Below are positions 61,436-64,000 of a stretch of DNA of 64,000 bases, in pieces (positions within the stretch are counted from its first letter, which is position 1; each line of letters starts with the position of its first letter). The stretch lies in contig NZ_CP150664.1 in NCBI RefSeq assembly GCF_038024035.1, positions 248,001-312,000 on the forward strand, written 5' to 3'. Position numbers and translations under genes: made by a program. Under the pieces are notes generated by a model. That model was not told the DNA's origin. It worked only from the letters and a program-made list of their open reading frames with translations, and searched no databases. This stretch comes from Polaribacter pacificus. Lineage in GTDB: Bacteria > Bacteroidota > Bacteroidia > Flavobacteriales > Flavobacteriaceae.

Positions 61436-62518
61436 CTATCCTTTGTAAAAAGGCAATTTAACCACCTTTGCAGGTACTGCTTTTTTGCGAATTTGGATAA
61501 AGATCTCAGAATCTACGGCTGCATTTTCTACAGTTACATAGCCCATCCCGATCCCGATTCCTAAAGAAGGGCTCATGGTTCCAGAGGTAACCACTCCAAT
61601 CACTGTTCCGTCTGCGTTTACTATTTCGTAATCATGTCTAGGAATCCCTCTTTCAGTCAATTCAAAAGCAACCAGCTTACGTGTCACACCTGCTTCTTTT
61701 TGGCTTTTTAATGCTTCAGAATTTACAAAGTCTTTGTTAAACTTGGTAATCCACCCTAAACCAGCTTCTATTGGAGAAGTGGTGTCATTAATATCATTTC
61801 CGTACAAGCAATAACCCATTTCTAAACGAAGTGTGTCTCTTGCAGCCAAACCAATTGGTTTGATACCGAAATCGGCACCCGCTTCAAATACTTTGTTCCA
61901 CAAAGTTTCTGCATCTTCATTTTTTACATAGACTTCAAATCCTCCAGAACCTGTGTATCCAGTTGCAGAAACAAGTACGTTTGGCAAGCCAGCAAATTCT
62001 GCAATTTGAAAGGTGTAAAATTTAATGGTAGACAAGTTTACATCAGTCAAAGACTGCATCGCTTCTACCGCTTTAGGACCTTGGATGGCTAATAAAGACC
62101 ATTCCTCAGAACGATTAATCATGTTTACATCAAGATCGTTGTGTGAAGAAATCCAGTTCCAGTCTTTTTCAATATTTGAGGCATTAACCACCAACATGTA
62201 CTCATTTTCTGCAATCATATAGATAATTAAATCATCTACAATTCCTCCGTCATTGTTAGGCATACAGCTGTATTGAGCTTTACCTGGGACTAATTTTGAA
62301 GCGTCATTAGTACAAGTTTTCTGAATCAATGCAAGTGCATTCTCTCCTTTTAAAAAGAACTCTCCCATATGGCTTACATCAAAAACACCGACTGCCTTCC
62401 TAACAGTTTCATGCTCTATATTAATTCCTTCGTAAGAGACAGGCATGTTGTATCCTGCAAAAGGAATGATTTTTGCTCCTAAGGTTTCGTGTACGTGGGT
62501 TAATGCTGTGTTTTTCAT
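61436..62518 (-). CDS. gcvT: Aminomethyltransferase (glycine cleavage system T protein)
   Basis: GcvT releases ammonia from the aminomethyl group on H protein and passes the methylene to tetrahydrofolate. The 360-residue protein shows [88 protein letters not shown] and [25 protein letters not shown] blocks. Length is normal. The other glycine-cleavage genes are not adjacent. I looked for a glycine riboswitch in the 176 bases upstream and saw none. Confidence 0.97.
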   Translation of the reverse strand: MKNTALTHVHETLGAKIIPFAGYNMPVSYEGINIEHETVRKAVGVFDVSHMGEFFLKGENALALIQKTCTNDASKLVPGKAQYSCMPNNDGGIVDDLIIYMIAENEYMLVVNASNIEKDWNWISSHNDLDVNMINRSEEWSLLAIQGPKAVEAMQSLTDVNLSTIKFYTFQIAEFAGLPNVLVSATGYTGSGGFEVYVKNEDAETLWNKVFEAGADFGIKPIGLAARDTLRLEMGYCLYGNDINDTTSPIEAGLGWITKFNKDFVNSEALKSQKEAGVTRKLVAFELTERGIPRHDYEIVNADGTVIGVVTSGTMSPSLGIGIGMGYVTVENAAVDSEIFIQIRKKAVPAKVVKLPFYKG

Positions 62519-62660
62519 GGTTGTATAGCTAAATATATATCGATTTCGAAGTTCTAAAATTTTCGGCTAATTTATCATAAATAAACTAATTGATAAAACA
62601 TATAAAGTCTTGTTTTTGCCAAAATTTAAATTGAACTATTTTCATGTCAATGAAACTCTG

Positions 62661-62668
62661 TATATTTG
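62661..62668 (+). promoter_or_regulatory. Putative -7 element (TATATTTG) for the aminopeptidase P gene
   Basis: This is a perfect TAnnTTTG, 26 bases before the ATG. The nearest TTG upstream (62631) is a little too distant at 27 bases. Confidence 0.5.
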
Positions 62669-62694
62669 GTTTTTTTGATTTTAAACTTAACCAC

Positions 62695-64000
62695 ATGAAA
62701 AAAGCAACCACACTATTTGGTATTTTATTTTTTGTAAGCATTTTTATGAGTGCTCAAGGGAAAGATACACCTACAGATTACTTATCAAAAGAGTTCCACA
62801 AAGAAAGAAGACAGGAACTTAGAAAAAAACTTCCTAAAAACTCTGTTGCGGTATTCTTTGCAAATCCTGTAAGAAACCGTGCAAATGATGTAGATTTTGT
62901 CTATCATCAAGATCCAAATTTTTATTACTTAACAGGTTATAAAGAGCCTCATGCTGTGTTATTGGTTTTTTCTGAAGATCAAAAAGACAAAACAGGTACC
63001 TATGACGAGCTTTTTTATGTGCAAAAGAAAAATGCTATGGCAGAGATGTGGACAGGGTATCGATTGGGTGCAGAGGGAGCCAAAAAAGAGCTTGGTTTTG
63101 AGCATGTATTTAATGGAGAAGAGTTTGTAAACTTATCAGTAGATTTTTCAAAATTTGACAAAATTATCTTTACTGATTTCAAAGATGATATTAGAGATAA
63201 TAAGAGAGATAACGCTGATTTGTATAGTTTAGTAGAGCAATTTAAACAGAAAATTTCTTACAAAACAACTACCAGTAAAATTCCAGCTTCTGATAAAAAC
63301 ATTAAAGTAGCTAGTAATATTGACACCAGAAGTATTCGAATGCTAATGGCAACTTTACGTCAGGTAAAAACCAAAGATGAGCTTGAATTGCTAACCAAAG
63401 CGGTTAGAATTTCTGCAATGGGTCAGGTAGAGATCATGAAGGCGATGCGTCCTCATATGTCAGAAACAGAAGTACAAGGAATTCATGAGTTTGTTTATAA
63501 AAAATACGGTGCTGAGTATGAAGGGTATCCTTCTATAGTTGGTGGCGGAAACAACGGTTGTATTTTACACTATGTAGAAAACAGTAAAACCAAATTAGGA
63601 AATGATTTGGTGTTGATGGATTTAGGAGCAGAGTACAGAGGCTATACAGCAGATGTAACGCGTACTATTCCTGCAAACGGAAAGTTTTCTAAAGAACAAA
63701 AAGCCATCTATGATATTGTCTATGATGCACAAGAAGCGGGGATTGCACAATACGTGATTGGTGAAAAAATCAGCACTCCTGGTCAAACTGCTCGTAAAAT
63801 TGTAAACGAAGGTTTGGTAAAATTAGGAATCATTAAATCTGTAGACGAGAAACATATGTATTGGGCTCACGGAACAACGCACCATATTGGTTTGGATGTA
63901 CACGATCCAGGAGCATCGCCAACTTTTTTAGAAAACATGGTACTTACTATGGAGCCAGGGATTTACATTCCAGAAGGGAGCCCATGTGATAAAAAATGGT
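62695..64000 (+). CDS. Xaa-Pro aminopeptidase (aminopeptidase P), exported, 3' end missing
   Basis: The gene starts at ATG 62695 and runs off the window, leaving 435 codons. A signal peptide ends FMSAQG. The N-terminal creatinase-like domain follows (NFYYLTGYKEPHAVLL). The pita-bread metallopeptidase domain comes next, with metal ligands in LMDLGAEY and TADVTRTIPA. His is in GTTHHIGLDVHDPG and Glu in VLTMEPGIYIPEGSP, the usual two-metal set; the final Glu ligand would lie past the edge. It should remove N-terminal residues before proline from periplasmic peptides. This complements the two S9 peptidases nearby. Confidence 0.93.
   Translation, partial: MKKATTLFGILFFVSIFMSAQGKDTPTDYLSKEFHKERRQELRKKLPKNSVAVFFANPVRNRANDVDFVYHQDPNFYYLTGYKEPHAVLLVFSEDQKDKTGTYDELFYVQKKNAMAEMWTGYRLGAEGAKKELGFEHVFNGEEFVNLSVDFSKFDKIIFTDFKDDIRDNKRDNADLYSLVEQFKQKISYKTTTSKIPASDKNIKVASNIDTRSIRMLMATLRQVKTKDELELLTKAVRISAMGQVEIMKAMRPHMSETEVQGIHEFVYKKYGAEYEGYPSIVGGGNNGCILHYVENSKTKLGNDLVLMDLGAEYRGYTADVTRTIPANGKFSKEQKAIYDIVYDAQEAGIAQYVIGEKISTPGQTARKIVNEGLVKLGIIKSVDEKHMYWAHGTTHHIGLDVHDPGASPTFLENMVLTMEPGIYIPEGSPCDKKW

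Noticed and set aside
62519-62694. Glycine riboswitch upstream of gcvT
   Set aside because: No tandem aptamer-like conserved G-rich segments were found in the available 176 bases.

Overview
The window is a chromosomal segment of an AT-rich member of the Flavobacteriaceae (Bacteroidota). The evidence is of several kinds. Promoters have the TAnnTTTG form with an upstream TTG, and ribosome binding sites are weak. Surface systems are of Bacteroidota type: a TonB-dependent receptor with an STN domain beside DUF4249 lipoproteins, TPR-HTH regulators and PD40 lipoproteins. The transketolase is split, a bacillithiol synthase (bshA) is present, and the histidine operon runs G-D-C-B-H-A-F-IE. The genus cannot be fixed from this sequence alone; a marine flavobacterium is plausible.

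Layout. 0-12.5 kb is housekeeping: a partial DUF3810 gene, dnaB, an exported protein, a TPR-AraC regulator, the N-terminal transketolase subunit, bshA, aroB, proline dehydrogenase with a LETM1-like small protein, typA, and a short orphan domain protein. An MFS transporter follows on the minus strand. 13.9-21.7 kb is a complete histidine operon behind a textbook attenuator: an 18-residue leader peptide with five His codons, a 13-bp terminator and a matching antiterminator. REP-like palindromic elements sit between some of its genes. 21.7-22.35 kb is a non-coding stretch of palindromic repeats. 22.3-26.6 kb carries a TraB/GumN-like exported protein, a TMEM175-like channel overlapping a membrane LytTR regulator, DUF1853, DUF2461 and a 58-residue membrane protein.

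26.7-37.7 kb is accessory DNA, almost all on the minus strand. It reads as a series of gene cassettes: a soluble histidine kinase with a membrane-anchored receiver; a trypsin-like protease with a small membrane protein; several lipoproteins, a serine hydrolase and an XRE-membrane regulator; and a SIR2-HerA anti-phage system. Related palindromic elements with the shared core AACACC or its close variants lie 4-16 bases after four of the gene stops. A separate element of about 150 bp lies in front of both the protease pair and the SIR2-HerA pair. This arrangement, with the two uncharacterised gene pairs, is the most interesting part of the window.

37.7-64 kb returns to core genes: a MATE pump, thioesterase, DEAD-box helicase, TRIC-like channel, cold-shock-domain protein with a long leader, SF2 helicase, EamA transporter, two S9 peptidases and an ECF sigma factor locus. 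A surface-uptake locus follows, with a TonB receptor, two near-identical DUF4249 lipoproteins plus the relic of a third, and an MG2/plug-like protein. The window ends with rmuC, an acyltransferase, gcvT and a truncated aminopeptidase P. No tRNA, rRNA, CRISPR array, intact insertion sequence, integrase or prophage gene was seen.
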